Assembly (NCBI RefSeq): GCF_014197535.1
Contig: NZ_JACIFV010000015.1
Location: 62,001-126,000, forward strand
Reading direction: 5' to 3'
DNA: 64,000 nucleotides
DNA from: Rhizobium aethiopicum
GTDB taxonomy: Bacteria > Pseudomonadota > Alphaproteobacteria > Rhizobiales > Rhizobiaceae
Under the pieces are notes generated by a model. It had not been told where the DNA came from. It did not search any database and saw nothing but the letters and a program-made list of their open reading frames with translations. Positions 34,063-42,901 of this stretch are shown here, piece after piece. Every line of letters begins with the position of its first letter. The first letter of the stretch is position 1. The translations under genes were made by a program, and so were the position numbers.

Positions 34063-34809
34063 ATGACGGACAAGGACAACGCGCTCTTCAGCACCATTCG
34101 GCAGCCATCGAACCTGCGCAGCAACCTTGCCGATACGCTGACGGCGCAGATCGAGTCCGGCGACCTCAAGCCCGGCCAGCGGCTGCCGACCGAACAGGCG
34201 ATCATGGCGGCAACCGGCGTCAGCCGCACGATTGTGCGCGAGGCGCTCGCCACCCTGCGCGCCAAAGGACTGATCACCACGCACCAGGGCCTCGGGGCCT
34301 TCGTCTCGGACGATCCGACACCGAGATCCTTCTCCATCATTCCCAATGATCTGCAGTCGATCGATGAGGTTCTGCGGGTGCTGGAACTGCGCATGGGGGT
34401 CGAATATGAGGCGGCCGGTCTTGCCGCGCTGCGGCGCACGCCGGAAGATATCGACCGTATGCAGGACCGGCTCGATGCTCTCGACAGGGCGCTGGAAGAG
34501 GGTGGATACGGCGCAGAGGAGGATTACGCCTTCCACCGGTCGATCCTGGTCGCGACGCAGAATTCCTACTACGGCCGCCTCTTCGATACATTCGGCAACC
34601 TCATGGTGCCGCGGCAATGGGCGCGCTTGGACAAGATGACGGCTGCGGAGCGCAAGCGCCATGCCGCTCGCATGCGCAGGGAACACCATGCCATATTCAC
34701 CGCGATCCGCGACGGCAACGAAGCGGCGGCGCGGCGTGCCATCCGCAGCCATCTGTCGAAGAGTGCTGCGCGATTTGAAGAACTGCGCGACGCGACCGGC
34801 CTGTCCTGA
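34063..34809 (+). CDS. GntR-family regulator, FadR/FCD subfamily
   Basis: 248 residues. The winged helix is at the N terminus (LPTEQAIMAATGVSRTIVRE, near residues 45-65). An all-helical FCD ligand domain follows, with metal-binding His residues in EDYAFHRSIL, HHAIFTAI and IRSHL. Ribosome binding site AAGGG precedes the ATG. Located 125 bases after kduD on the same strand and probable repressor of kduID through the FadR-type site at 32226. The inducer is likely a uronate breakdown product; that is inference. Confidence 0.88.
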   Translation: MTDKDNALFSTIRQPSNLRSNLADTLTAQIESGDLKPGQRLPTEQAIMAATGVSRTIVREALATLRAKGLITTHQGLGAFVSDDPTPRSFSIIPNDLQSIDEVLRVLELRMGVEYEAAGLAALRRTPEDIDRMQDRLDALDRALEEGGYGAEEDYAFHRSILVATQNSYYGRLFDTFGNLMVPRQWARLDKMTAAERKRHAARMRREHHAIFTAIRDGNEAAARRAIRSHLSKSAARFEELRDATGLS

Positions 34810-34871
34810 ACGTTCGCATCTTGAGGGCGTTGCGTGATTTCCCCGCTGAATAACGCAAATGACGAAAGGCG

Positions 34872-35708
34872 TTACATGACGCCCTCGTCAGATAGCCAAA
34901 TCCGCAATTGGCCGACCGGCTTGAAACCCAGTTTCGTCATTTCGTCTAGTGGTTCATCACGCTCGTATCCGACAAGCGGCAGATCGGGTGAAAAGGCGAC
35001 AGTGGCCAACGAGGTGGCATCCCGGAAGACCTGCGGCGTGCCAGCCAAGCTAAAGATATTGGAGATTCCGACAGCCTCGGGTGATCGATTTACGATGCAG
35101 CCGGCGTCAAAGCCGTCACCGGCCCATCGGCCATAGATATGTATGTCGGGATCGGAAAGCAGAGCCAGTGTGAAGACGTTGGCATCTGTGGGGCTGCCCG
35201 ACTCTTTCCACGAATATTCCCAGCGCTCCAGGGCCGCCCCGTCGCGAATGCGTGCCCAATCTTGCGGCGCATGCGCTGAAATTCTGTGAGGTTCAGCCCA
35301 AATCCATGATGCGGAGAACAACAACCGGAACCCTTTGCCGACGAGATCGAGCCTGGAAAACCCGTCTTTGAAATCCGGGCGCCGTCCCAGCCGATCTGTC
35401 AGCCGATCGATTTCAACCAGCTGTTCCTCCGTTGCATCCGGGTCGAGTGTCGTCATGCTGGAATAGTATGGCGGTGCGATCGCGTCGCTTGACCAAAATG
35501 CGCTGGTGCGTTGATCAGGCAGTCCATGGGCACGGAAAACCGCCTGATACAGATCTGCATTGTTAGCGGCACAAATACGCGCCTTTTCGGCATCGGAACG
35601 GGCCGTGTGTTTCAGGATTTTGCTTTGTGAGGAGTTGTCTATCATAAGAAACTCTGTTGCTCGGGCGGCGCGGAATCCCCCATTCTGCGAGGGAACACGG
35701 GGCCACAT
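34872..35708 (-). CDS. Unrecognised protein, possibly a degenerate GNAT-type acetyltransferase
   Basis: 278 residues from 35708, where GGAG lies 8 bases upstream; the ATG at 35645 (MIDNSSQSK) is the alternative and may be the true start. No signal peptide or membrane segment is seen. The C-terminal half (FSLAGTPQVFRDATSLATVA and LPLVGYERDEPLDEMTKLGF) has the cadence of a GNAT fold: a glycine/threonine-rich strand and a helix, then a closing G-Y-E block. No clear acetyl-CoA loop is present. Flanked by a GntR gene that converges on it and the GH94 gene upstream on the same strand. Function unknown. Confidence 0.55.
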   Translation of the reverse strand: MWPRVPSQNGGFRAARATEFLMIDNSSQSKILKHTARSDAEKARICAANNADLYQAVFRAHGLPDQRTSAFWSSDAIAPPYYSSMTTLDPDATEEQLVEIDRLTDRLGRRPDFKDGFSRLDLVGKGFRLLFSASWIWAEPHRISAHAPQDWARIRDGAALERWEYSWKESGSPTDANVFTLALLSDPDIHIYGRWAGDGFDAGCIVNRSPEAVGISNIFSLAGTPQVFRDATSLATVAFSPDLPLVGYERDEPLDEMTKLGFKPVGQLRIWLSDEGVM

Positions 35709-35759
35709 AGGATGCTCTCCAGCCGTTCTCTCTTGCCGCTGTTTAGGGTTCTCTCAACG

Positions 35760-38700
35760 CTATTCCCCCGTCTTCGGCTTCCTCAGCCGCCGCCAGGCGG
35801 CGTGATCCGTCTGCAGATCGACGGCGGCATGTGCCGCAGGCAGGAGCGGTTTGCGCCTGCGCCGGCCGAAGCGTCGTTTGAAGCCGAGGATATTTTCGAC
35901 GAAACTCCTGGTGTAGAGGCCAGGTCCACTCGAATAGATGCGCCATCCACCGTCGACGGCGATCTTTCCGGTCTTGATGCGCGCCCAATGCTGCGCCGCC
36001 TGATAACGGTCATGGAAAGCCGCGTCGCTGCTGCTGAAATAGGTGTTGCGCTGGCGCAGTGAAGCATGCGGCAAGGCCGTCGTGACGGCGATCGGATTGA
36101 CGACTGATATCGCCTTCCACAGCTCCTCTGCCGAAGCCTCCAGCGCGAGCGTTTCGCAATAGCGCAGATGCGCATGCACATACATCAGCCCGATCTCGCG
36201 GCCGAAGAAGGAGGAGGATTCGGCCCGGCGAAACAGCGTTTCGGGCCCGCCGGCGTAGGTCGCCGGCTTTTCCATCAGCCGCACGCCATCGGGGAAGAGC
36301 AGATGCTCTTCGATCAGCCGCATATGATGCCGCCTCTGCGTCGGCGTAAACAGCTTGCCGAGCATCGCCTGCGTCATCGAGATCAGCGAGAAGGAAAGGC
36401 CTGTGCGTTTATCGCTCGGATGCAGCAGCAATTCGACGCCGTTATGGGCGGGATCGAAGATGCCATAGCCGGCGACGACGCCGTCGCGCACCAGATGTCG
36501 GTTGAAATCCCGGCGCATCGCGGTTGCGATCTTCCGCAGAGCCTTTGCCTTGCCGCCCTGGCCGCGGCGGCGCAGGATGGCGGAATAACGGACGAACTGC
36601 TCATAGAGCAGGGCGACGGTCCAGCTGCTGACCATCCAGTCGCGCAGATGCGGATCGGCCGGCTGCAGTGAGTCGTTCCAGTCTCCCTCGCCATAGCGGA
36701 TCAGATGCGTTCCCGGGATGAACTGTGTGCGGACGGTATCGAGCAGCTTCTCGACATGGGTCGCGACGGCATCGGGATGGGGCGTCTTCTGCATGGTCTT
36801 TTCGTCGCGCCAGGATACCTTCTCATCGAGAATGGCGAGATCGCCGGTCGCTTCGATATAGTCGCAGAGCGCCTTTAACGGCCAGACGATGACGTCGCCG
36901 TGACTGTCACCCGCCCGGATGTTGGCATAGGGCTCCAGCATGAACCATTGCGGCCAGTCGCCTTTTTCCAGATATTGTTCGCTGAAGACGGTCTTCACCA
37001 CCTCCCTGGCTTCGCGGTCGTGCTCATAGGCAAGCAGGAATTCGATCGGCCCCTGGCAGGCGTCGCGCGTACCCCAGGCCGCACCCGTATATTGTTCCAG
37101 GCCGTGCGGCACGCTTAGATGGACGATGGCGTCATGCGCGAGCCAGGGCAGGAGGGTTGCCTGGGCGGCGAGATCGGGTGAAGGACTGTCGATCCTCATG
37201 CCGCGCACGGTGTTGCGCCAGAATGACGATGCCGGCGCAAGCATGGCCTCATCGGTGAGGCCGGCCTCATACCGGCTCGCCAGCCGTTCGGCTTCTTCGG
37301 CATCGGTCATCGAGCCAACGACGGCAAAGGAGAACGCCCGCGTTGGCAGGGACTTGAGCGCGATGAAGGCGCCGTTGCGCGCAACGCCATCGGCATAGAG
37401 CAACTCGTCGCCGCCGATCTCGTCGATTGTATCCGGCGTCGAACTCACCAGCCAGTAGACGGCTTCGGGATAACGCTCGCCCCAGAGCCAGGCCGGGTCC
37501 GGCCGGAAAGAGATGCGTTTGCGGCCGGGATCGAATTCGATGTTCCCGCCGGCGTCATATTCGCGCTCCCCGAGCACGATATGACCAAACACCAGGAAGC
37601 GGCACGGCTTGCCTTCCACGGACACACTCCATTGCATCGCCGCATCCTCGCCGGAAGCGATCGCCGTGACGATGATCCTGCGATCCGGGCACTCATAGAT
37701 CCAGCGGCAGTCGCTCAGCCCCATCTCGAAAGCCGACGGCACCGCCAGAAGCTGCCAGCCCGCGCCGAGATCGACCATGATGCGCAGCCCGCTGGCGCGC
37801 GTCAGATTGTAGGGATCGCGGGATACCGAAAAGAGCTTGTGGAAGGACGTATTGCCGATCGTCAGCTGCGCGGCGAAAATCCCTTGCATCCAGCAGCTGG
37901 CGGCAAGGGTGGTATCGTCGAGCAGCATGTTTTGACCGCTCCGCACGATGGCGCCATGGCGCCGCGCGACGATGAGTTCCTTGTCGCGCAGAACGACGTG
38001 GCGGTTGAGCACGCCGTCCGGCACGAAAAATGAAAGAAGCTTTCCGTGCGCGCGCTCTTCCAGGCTCCGCTCCGGATAGAGCTTTCGGATCGCCTTCAGA
38101 TCCAGCGACTCTGCCTCCAGCAGGGGCGCATCCTGGAGCAGGCTGCGAGCGGCCGCGGCCGCCTCCGGATCGGCGGCTGCACTCTCCGGCACCTTGATAT
38201 CCTCGAGCCGCGAGAGGTCGGCATCGCTTGACGCCTCGGAATGATCGGCGGCGAACAGGGCAAAGAAGGTCGCAGCCGCGCCGTCTGCGGACACGGAAAG
38301 CGGTCTCGACTGAATGGCCGGACAGGCCGTCTCCTGCTGCCGCCGTTCGCTCGGCAGGCTGGTGCCGAAGGGACCGACCAGCAGGTCGCCCTGTCCGTGC
38401 TTCGCCTGCACCAGCTGGATCGCATCCGTGGCATAGGCGGCCGCGCCATTGAAGCAACCCTGGATGAGCCAGGGATTGCGGGGGCCCGACTGCTTGAGAT
38501 TTTGCCGATTCATGACGACGGGGCCGTATGTCTCGTGATCGGCGATATGGTGATCGACATATTGCGAAGCATAGGCCTCGCTGTTCATCAGGAAACCGCG
38601 ATCGCCGAGACCGACGTCCTGGACGAGCACCAGATCCACCGGCAGCGTTCCCTTCTTCGGATGCTTGAGCGAGACGCGCCAGAACCAGGCCGTTTCGGAA

Positions 38701-39047
38701 GCATGAAGCTCGAGGCGGACGGTGTAGCTGACATCGCCGGCCTTGCCGCTCCAGGAAAAGCTCGTCGCATCGTGCCCGAAGCGGCCGTCGGCGCGAGGGC
38801 CGACGATCTCGACGACATCAGGCTTGGCGCCGCCGATGCGCAGGTAAAGGCGGCTGATGCCGCCGTAGAGCGGCGAGCCCTGGATCTGATTGATCTGCAC
38901 CGCCCCCTTGTCGTCGGCATATTCGATGGCAAACAGCGTGCCGTTCGGCAGCGCCGATATCGACAGGCCGGAACCGTTGCTAATGGCGAGAAGACCCAGC
39001 TCTTCGCGTCGTGGCATTTGCAAACTGCGCTTGAGGTTCAGGGCCAT
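35760..39047 (-). CDS. Glycoside hydrolase family 94-like phosphorylase
   Basis: 1095 residues from the ATG at 39047; an upstream in-frame ATG at 39137 adds an unconserved leader. N-terminal beta-sandwich regions precede an (alpha/alpha)6 barrel. The barrel carries WGTRDACQGPIEFLLAY and GEGDWNDSLQPAD (D789 and D792), the segment with the catalytic Asp in family 94. Late in the barrel comes LPHASLRQRNTYFSSSDA. No signal peptide or membrane segment is seen, so it is cytoplasmic. Size is close to the ~1100-residue 1,2-beta-oligoglucan phosphorylases and exceeds cellobiose phosphorylases (~800). It would split a beta-glucan oligomer with phosphate to a sugar 1-phosphate. No linked transporter in the window. 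Confidence 0.75.
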   Translation of the reverse strand: MALNLKRSLQMPRREELGLLAISNGSGLSISALPNGTLFAIEYADDKGAVQINQIQGSPLYGGISRLYLRIGGAKPDVVEIVGPRADGRFGHDATSFSWSGKAGDVSYTVRLELHASETAWFWRVSLKHPKKGTLPVDLVLVQDVGLGDRGFLMNSEAYASQYVDHHIADHETYGPVVMNRQNLKQSGPRNPWLIQGCFNGAAAYATDAIQLVQAKHGQGDLLVGPFGTSLPSERRQQETACPAIQSRPLSVSADGAAATFFALFAADHSEASSDADLSRLEDIKVPESAAADPEAAAAARSLLQDAPLLEAESLDLKAIRKLYPERSLEERAHGKLLSFFVPDGVLNRHVVLRDKELIVARRHGAIVRSGQNMLLDDTTLAASCWMQGIFAAQLTIGNTSFHKLFSVSRDPYNLTRASGLRIMVDLGAGWQLLAVPSAFEMGLSDCRWIYECPDRRIIVTAIASGEDAAMQWSVSVEGKPCRFLVFGHIVLGEREYDAGGNIEFDPGRKRISFRPDPAWLWGERYPEAVYWLVSSTPDTIDEIGGDELLYADGVARNGAFIALKSLPTRAFSFAVVGSMTDAEEAERLASRYEAGLTDEAMLAPASSFWRNTVRGMRIDSPSPDLAAQATLLPWLAHDAIVHLSVPHGLEQYTGAAWGTRDACQGPIEFLLAYEHDREAREVVKTVFSEQYLEKGDWPQWFMLEPYANIRAGDSHGDVIVWPLKALCDYIEATGDLAILDEKVSWRDEKTMQKTPHPDAVATHVEKLLDTVRTQFIPGTHLIRYGEGDWNDSLQPADPHLRDWMVSSWTVALLYEQFVRYSAILRRRGQGGKAKALRKIATAMRRDFNRHLVRDGVVAGYGIFDPAHNGVELLLHPSDKRTGLSFSLISMTQAMLGKLFTPTQRRHHMRLIEEHLLFPDGVRLMEKPATYAGGPETLFRRAESSSFFGREIGLMYVHAHLRYCETLALEASAEELWKAISVVNPIAVTTALPHASLRQRNTYFSSSDAAFHDRYQAAQHWARIKTGKIAVDGGWRIYSSGPGLYTRSFVENILGFKRRFGRRRRKPLLPAAHAAVDLQTDHAAWRRLRKPKTGE

Positions 39048-39222
39048 TGAGATCTCGTCGATTGGTGTCCGCGGGGGAATCAAAGGATGGCTCAAAAAGA
39101 TTGAGAGAAATCTTACCGGTGACGGGAAGATCGACAAGGTGGCGCGACCGATAGACTCACATCAGAGCGGATCAGAAAACGAGAGGACTGGCATTTGACC
39201 CCGGTCGCGGCGGCGCAGATGG

Positions 39223-39711
39223 TTACCGCCACTTCTCGACGAGAAATCCCGATGATCCCTGAACGGGATCGGTATCGGGCAGGGGTACCGAGGAGATTTT
39301 CGCCAGCATTTCGCTTGAAGCAGCCGAAGTCTGAATGTCGGCATGCTGCCCTTTGGGATAAGCCCCGATGACTTCGAACTCCGCCGTGCAGCCGAGGTTT
39401 TGGTGCCCGGTTCCGGCTGGAAGCACCAGACAGTCTCCCGCCGCGACTTCGAGCGCTCGACCGCCGGGGCCGCCGATCAGCAGTGTGGCGCTACCACGTG
39501 CAATGCCCAGGACTTCGTGAGCACCGCAATGGTAGTGCTGATAATCGAAGACACCGTTCGTCCAGATGCCGGTCCAACCATTTGCCGCGAAGCGGCTTTT
39601 GAAATCAGCAGGATCATCATCGGCAAAAAGCTCCCGATAGAGCAATACAGGCAGACGGGGGTTGTTCGGGACCCAGCCGCTCGGTTCGAAAATGATCGTC
39701 TCGGTGTTCAT
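39223..39711 (-). CDS. Cupin domain protein
   Basis: 162 residues, single cupin fold. Motif 1 is around HYHCGAHEVLGIARG (metal His residues and Glu) and motif 2 is LPAGTGHQNLGCT. The family spans isomerases, dioxygenases and binding proteins, so function is not assigned. Minus strand, between the GH94 gene and the DHA2 exporter, with 78 bases to the latter. Confidence 0.75.
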   Translation of the reverse strand: MNTETIIFEPSGWVPNNPRLPVLLYRELFADDDPADFKSRFAANGWTGIWTNGVFDYQHYHCGAHEVLGIARGSATLLIGGPGGRALEVAAGDCLVLPAGTGHQNLGCTAEFEVIGAYPKGQHADIQTSAASSEMLAKISSVPLPDTDPVQGSSGFLVEKWR

Positions 39712-39789
39712 ACCGACCTCCCAATGCCAATGGCTTCAAAAGCCAAACTTTTGGCGAGCGCCGGCGGTTCCACAATGGACTGGGCTTCG

Positions 39790-41343
39790 TCAGCGACGGT
39801 CTTCGCCCGGCGCCGGCCGCCTGGCGAAGGGGACTGAGAGCAGGGCGCAGCCGGTCAGGATGGCGACGACCATCCAGGCTTCGTTGATCGCCTGAACGCT
39901 GGCCGCGGTCTGGACCAGCGGATCGAGCGTCGCCATGGTATCCGCATCGAAGCTGCCGCTATGTGTCGATATCACCTCGGCAGGCGCGCCGACAAATGTG
40001 GCCGCCTCGATGTCGCCGGCCTGGAGGCGCGCCCAGAGGTCTTGCCCCAGCGGCTCCGAGCGTGTGTAGATGATGGTATCGATCAGCGCGATGCCGATGG
40101 CGCCGCCGAGATTGCGCATCAGATTGAAAAGCCCGCTCGCATCGGGAACGCGATCGGCCGGAAGCGTGCCGAGCGCCAGCCGGGTCGGCGGCAGCAGGCA
40201 GAACATGATGGCGACGCCGCGCACCACCTGCGGCCAGAACATTGCGTCGTAATCCGAGCGCGGATCCTGAAACGCGCTCATGCCGACGCCGATCGCAAAC
40301 AGGGCGAAACCGGCGGCCGACAGCAGCCGCGCATCCATGCGCTTTTCCAGCGCGACGGCGACCGGCGCGGTGACCAGCTGCGCGATGCCGGTGACCAGCA
40401 TGGTCACGCCGATCTCAAGGGCGTCGTGGCCCCTGATGAAAGCGAGAAAGACCGGCATGAGATAGACCGACCCGAAGAGGCCGATGCCGAGGATGAAGCT
40501 CAGAACCGAGCCGACGAGAAAATTCCGATCGCCGAAATTACCAAGATCGACGATCGGCCGGCGCCGGCGCAGCGTTCGCGTTATGAACGCGCCGCCCGAG
40601 ACAAGGCAGACGGCCAGCAGGCTCAGCACATAGGCCGAGGTCCAGCCGCTGGTCGGCGCCTCTTTGAGGCTGAGTTCCAGCGCCGTCAGCGCTGCCGCCA
40701 TCAACAGGAGCGACAGACCGTCGAGATGCCTGAGTTCGGACGGATCGACCGCCTGCTTCGGCAGGAAGCGGGCTGCCATAATTGCCGATGCAAGTCCCGG
40801 AAGGATATTGATCAGGAACAGCCAGTGCCAGGAATAGGTTTCGGTCAGCCATCCGCCAACGATCGGGCCGACGGTGGGCGCAAGCACCGCCAGCACGCCG
40901 GCAATCGTCGTCGCGAGCGCTTGCCGCTCGTTCGGAAACAGAATGAACACGGCTGAAAACACCGAGGGGATCAGCGTTCCGCCGGAAAAGCCCTGAAGCA
41001 CCCGCCAGGCGACCAGCGCGCCGAAGCTGCCGCTGGCCGCACAGCCGGCGGACGCCGTCACGAACAGGCCGATGGCCACGACGAACAGCCACCGCATCGT
41101 CAGAAGCCGCGTCAGCAGGCCGGTCAGCGGGATGGCGACTACCTCGGCGATCAGATAGGCCGTCTGTATCCAGCTCATCTGATCCGGACCGATATCGAGC
41201 GCCGACTGGATGGTCGGCAGCGATGTCGCCACCACCTGAACGTCGAGGATCGCCATGAACATGCCGACGCACATGGCCAGGAAGCCGAGCCAGACGATGG
41301 CGGGCCTTCCATCAGGACGAGCAGCTTCAAGTCGTTCCGACAT
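39790..41343 (-). CDS. DHA2-family multidrug efflux MFS transporter (EmrB/QacA type)
   Basis: 517 residues from the ATG at 41343; the frame stays open to 41436 with weaker starts. About 14 hydrophobic segments. The DHA2 markers near the start are LAMCVGMFMAILDVQVVATSLPTIQ (residues about 20-44) and WIQTAYLIAEVVAIPL. The proton-drug antiport motif C region GPIVGGWL lies at TM5. It would export a hydrophobic compound using the proton gradient. No membrane-fusion (EmrA) partner is adjacent. Confidence 0.85.
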   Translation of the reverse strand: MSERLEAARPDGRPAIVWLGFLAMCVGMFMAILDVQVVATSLPTIQSALDIGPDQMSWIQTAYLIAEVVAIPLTGLLTRLLTMRWLFVVAIGLFVTASAGCAASGSFGALVAWRVLQGFSGGTLIPSVFSAVFILFPNERQALATTIAGVLAVLAPTVGPIVGGWLTETYSWHWLFLINILPGLASAIMAARFLPKQAVDPSELRHLDGLSLLLMAAALTALELSLKEAPTSGWTSAYVLSLLAVCLVSGGAFITRTLRRRRPIVDLGNFGDRNFLVGSVLSFILGIGLFGSVYLMPVFLAFIRGHDALEIGVTMLVTGIAQLVTAPVAVALEKRMDARLLSAAGFALFAIGVGMSAFQDPRSDYDAMFWPQVVRGVAIMFCLLPPTRLALGTLPADRVPDASGLFNLMRNLGGAIGIALIDTIIYTRSEPLGQDLWARLQAGDIEAATFVGAPAEVISTHSGSFDADTMATLDPLVQTAASVQAINEAWMVVAILTGCALLSVPFARRPAPGEDRR

Positions 41344-41517
41344 GCGAGGATCCCGCCAGCGCGGCATTGTCTGCATCGGTGAGAAATCTAGGACTTTCAT
41401 GTTTGCGATCGAAACGATCGGCATGTCAACCGCCACGCTGCGGCGAAAAGCTTACAACGCGCACAGACCGGGGAGATCGCCACCAGCCGGGCATTGGTCG
41501 CCTATGCCCGAAACGCG

Positions 41518-41548
41518 ACCGAGCCTGACCGGGAAGGCCAGGCTCGGT
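41518..41548 (-). terminator. Terminator after the flagellin gene
   Basis: Perfect 10-base stem (ACCGAGCCTG/CAGGCTCGGT) with an 11-base loop, lying 63 bases beyond the flagellin stop on the minus strand. The tail is only mildly T-rich. Confidence 0.6.
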
Positions 41549-41610
41549 GTTCGATCGGCGAATTTGGGCCGGACGTTCTATGCGCCCGGCTCCCTCTGCG
41601 TCGGCCAGGA

Positions 41611-42519
41611 TTAGCCGCGGAAGAGCGACAGGATGTTCTGGGACGACGAATTCGCGATCGACAGCGACTGGATCGCAAGCTGCTGCTGGGTTTGCAGGGC
41701 GGAAAGCCTGCTCGACTCCTCCTCCATGTCGGCATCGACCAGGCGACCAACACCCGAGTCGATCGAATCGGACAGCGCACTGACGAAGTCTTCCTGCAGT
41801 TCGATGCGGGTCGAGACCGAACCCAGCTGTGCACCGGCCGAGGTCATCGCCGATAGCGCGGATTCGACGGTCGACAGCGCCGACTGGATCTGGCCGGTGG
41901 TAAAATCGGTAATGTCGAGCGAGTAAACGGAATCGCCGTTTGCATCAGCCGTTCCGAGGATACCCGTGGAGGTTTCGATCGAGCCGCCGCTCATGCCGAA
42001 CAGGACGTTGCCCATCGAGCTGGTATCGAGAGCATAGTCCGTCATTTTCACCGAAACGGCGCCGGAGCCATCGCGGACGAAGGACGATACGACGCTCACG
42101 GTGCCATCAGCACCGGCGACCCAGTTTTCGCCGGAGAAGGAAGCCGACTGGGCGATGCTCATCAGCTGCTCCTGCAGCTGGCTGATTTCTTCCTGGACCT
42201 TGGACTTGTCGACACCGTCTTCGGTCGCGGCCACGAGCTTGGCTTTGATCTCGTCGACGACGTCGATCGCGCTGTCCATTGCCGTATAGGCCGTATCGAC
42301 CTTTGCTGCGCCGAGGCCAAGGGCGTCGGACACGGCTGACAGCGCCTTGTTGTCGGACCGCATCGTGGTCGCGATCGACCAGTAGGCGGCGTTGTCGGAT
42401 GCGGTGTCGACCCGGTAGCCGGTGGAAACACGGTTCTGCGTCGATTCGAGATTGGAATTGACGGTGCGCAGCGTCTGAAGGGCTGCCATCGCGGAATTGT
42501 TCGTATTGATGCTGGTCAT
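41611..42519 (-). CDS. Flagellin (lone copy)
   Basis: 302 residues. Conserved N-terminal coiled-coil (MTSINTNNSAMAALQTLRTV, then ASDNAAYWSIATTMRSD) and C-terminal D0/D1 helices ending SSQNILSLFRG, as in rhizobial complex-flagellum flagellins. A short variable middle (residues about 130-200) is small compared with enteric flagellins. No other flagellar gene is near. Rhizobium carries several dispersed flagellin genes in addition to the main cluster, so this is probably an accessory filament subunit. Which one it is cannot be named. Confidence 0.93.
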   Translation of the reverse strand: MTSINTNNSAMAALQTLRTVNSNLESTQNRVSTGYRVDTASDNAAYWSIATTMRSDNKALSAVSDALGLGAAKVDTAYTAMDSAIDVVDEIKAKLVAATEDGVDKSKVQEEISQLQEQLMSIAQSASFSGENWVAGADGTVSVVSSFVRDGSGAVSVKMTDYALDTSSMGNVLFGMSGGSIETSTGILGTADANGDSVYSLDITDFTTGQIQSALSTVESALSAMTSAGAQLGSVSTRIELQEDFVSALSDSIDSGVGRLVDADMEEESSRLSALQTQQQLAIQSLSIANSSSQNILSLFRG

Positions 42520-42901
42520 GGAAATGTCGCCTGATTCGGAAGTTGATCTATTGCATCCCGGGGGACATCCGGGCCGTGGCGAGCAGCCTCATGCTTATCG
42601 ACCCCCTCTTCGGGGTGGTCAATTCGCCACCGTTGAGGCAATTATGGTACTTAAAGGTACTTTAATGGTTAACGCGAATGGGCGAGCCGAGATTTTTTCC
42701 CAAATTGCGACACCCCGCCGACGCCATCGGGAGAATTTGTCCTGGTGCCGGGCAGCAGAAATTCCGGATGGCCGATTGACGGCTCGGCGGCAAACTGGCT
42801 ATCACTATTAAATCAATTTGATTGACTTCAACTGCCGCTCCGATCCCGGTGGCCGTGCCGGAACGCCCAAAAACCTCGTTTTTCCCAAGGAAGAGTAATC
42901 A
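42520..42901. other. Divergent intergenic region, flagellin leader and hexosaminidase promoter
   Basis: 382 bases without a gene. On the flagellin side a GC hairpin (CGACCCCC...GGGGTGGTC, 42599-42621) would form in the 5' leader, followed further out by an AT-rich stretch with a repeated GGTACTT (near 42651-42665). On the other side TTGACG (42776-42781) and TATCAC (42800-42805), 18 apart, are a weak promoter candidate for the GH20 gene. Confidence 0.4.

Noticed and set aside
34872..35708. Acetyltransferase assigned as a fact
   Set aside because: The acetyl-CoA loop typical of GNAT proteins is not clear, so it is left as an unrecognised protein with a tentative hint.
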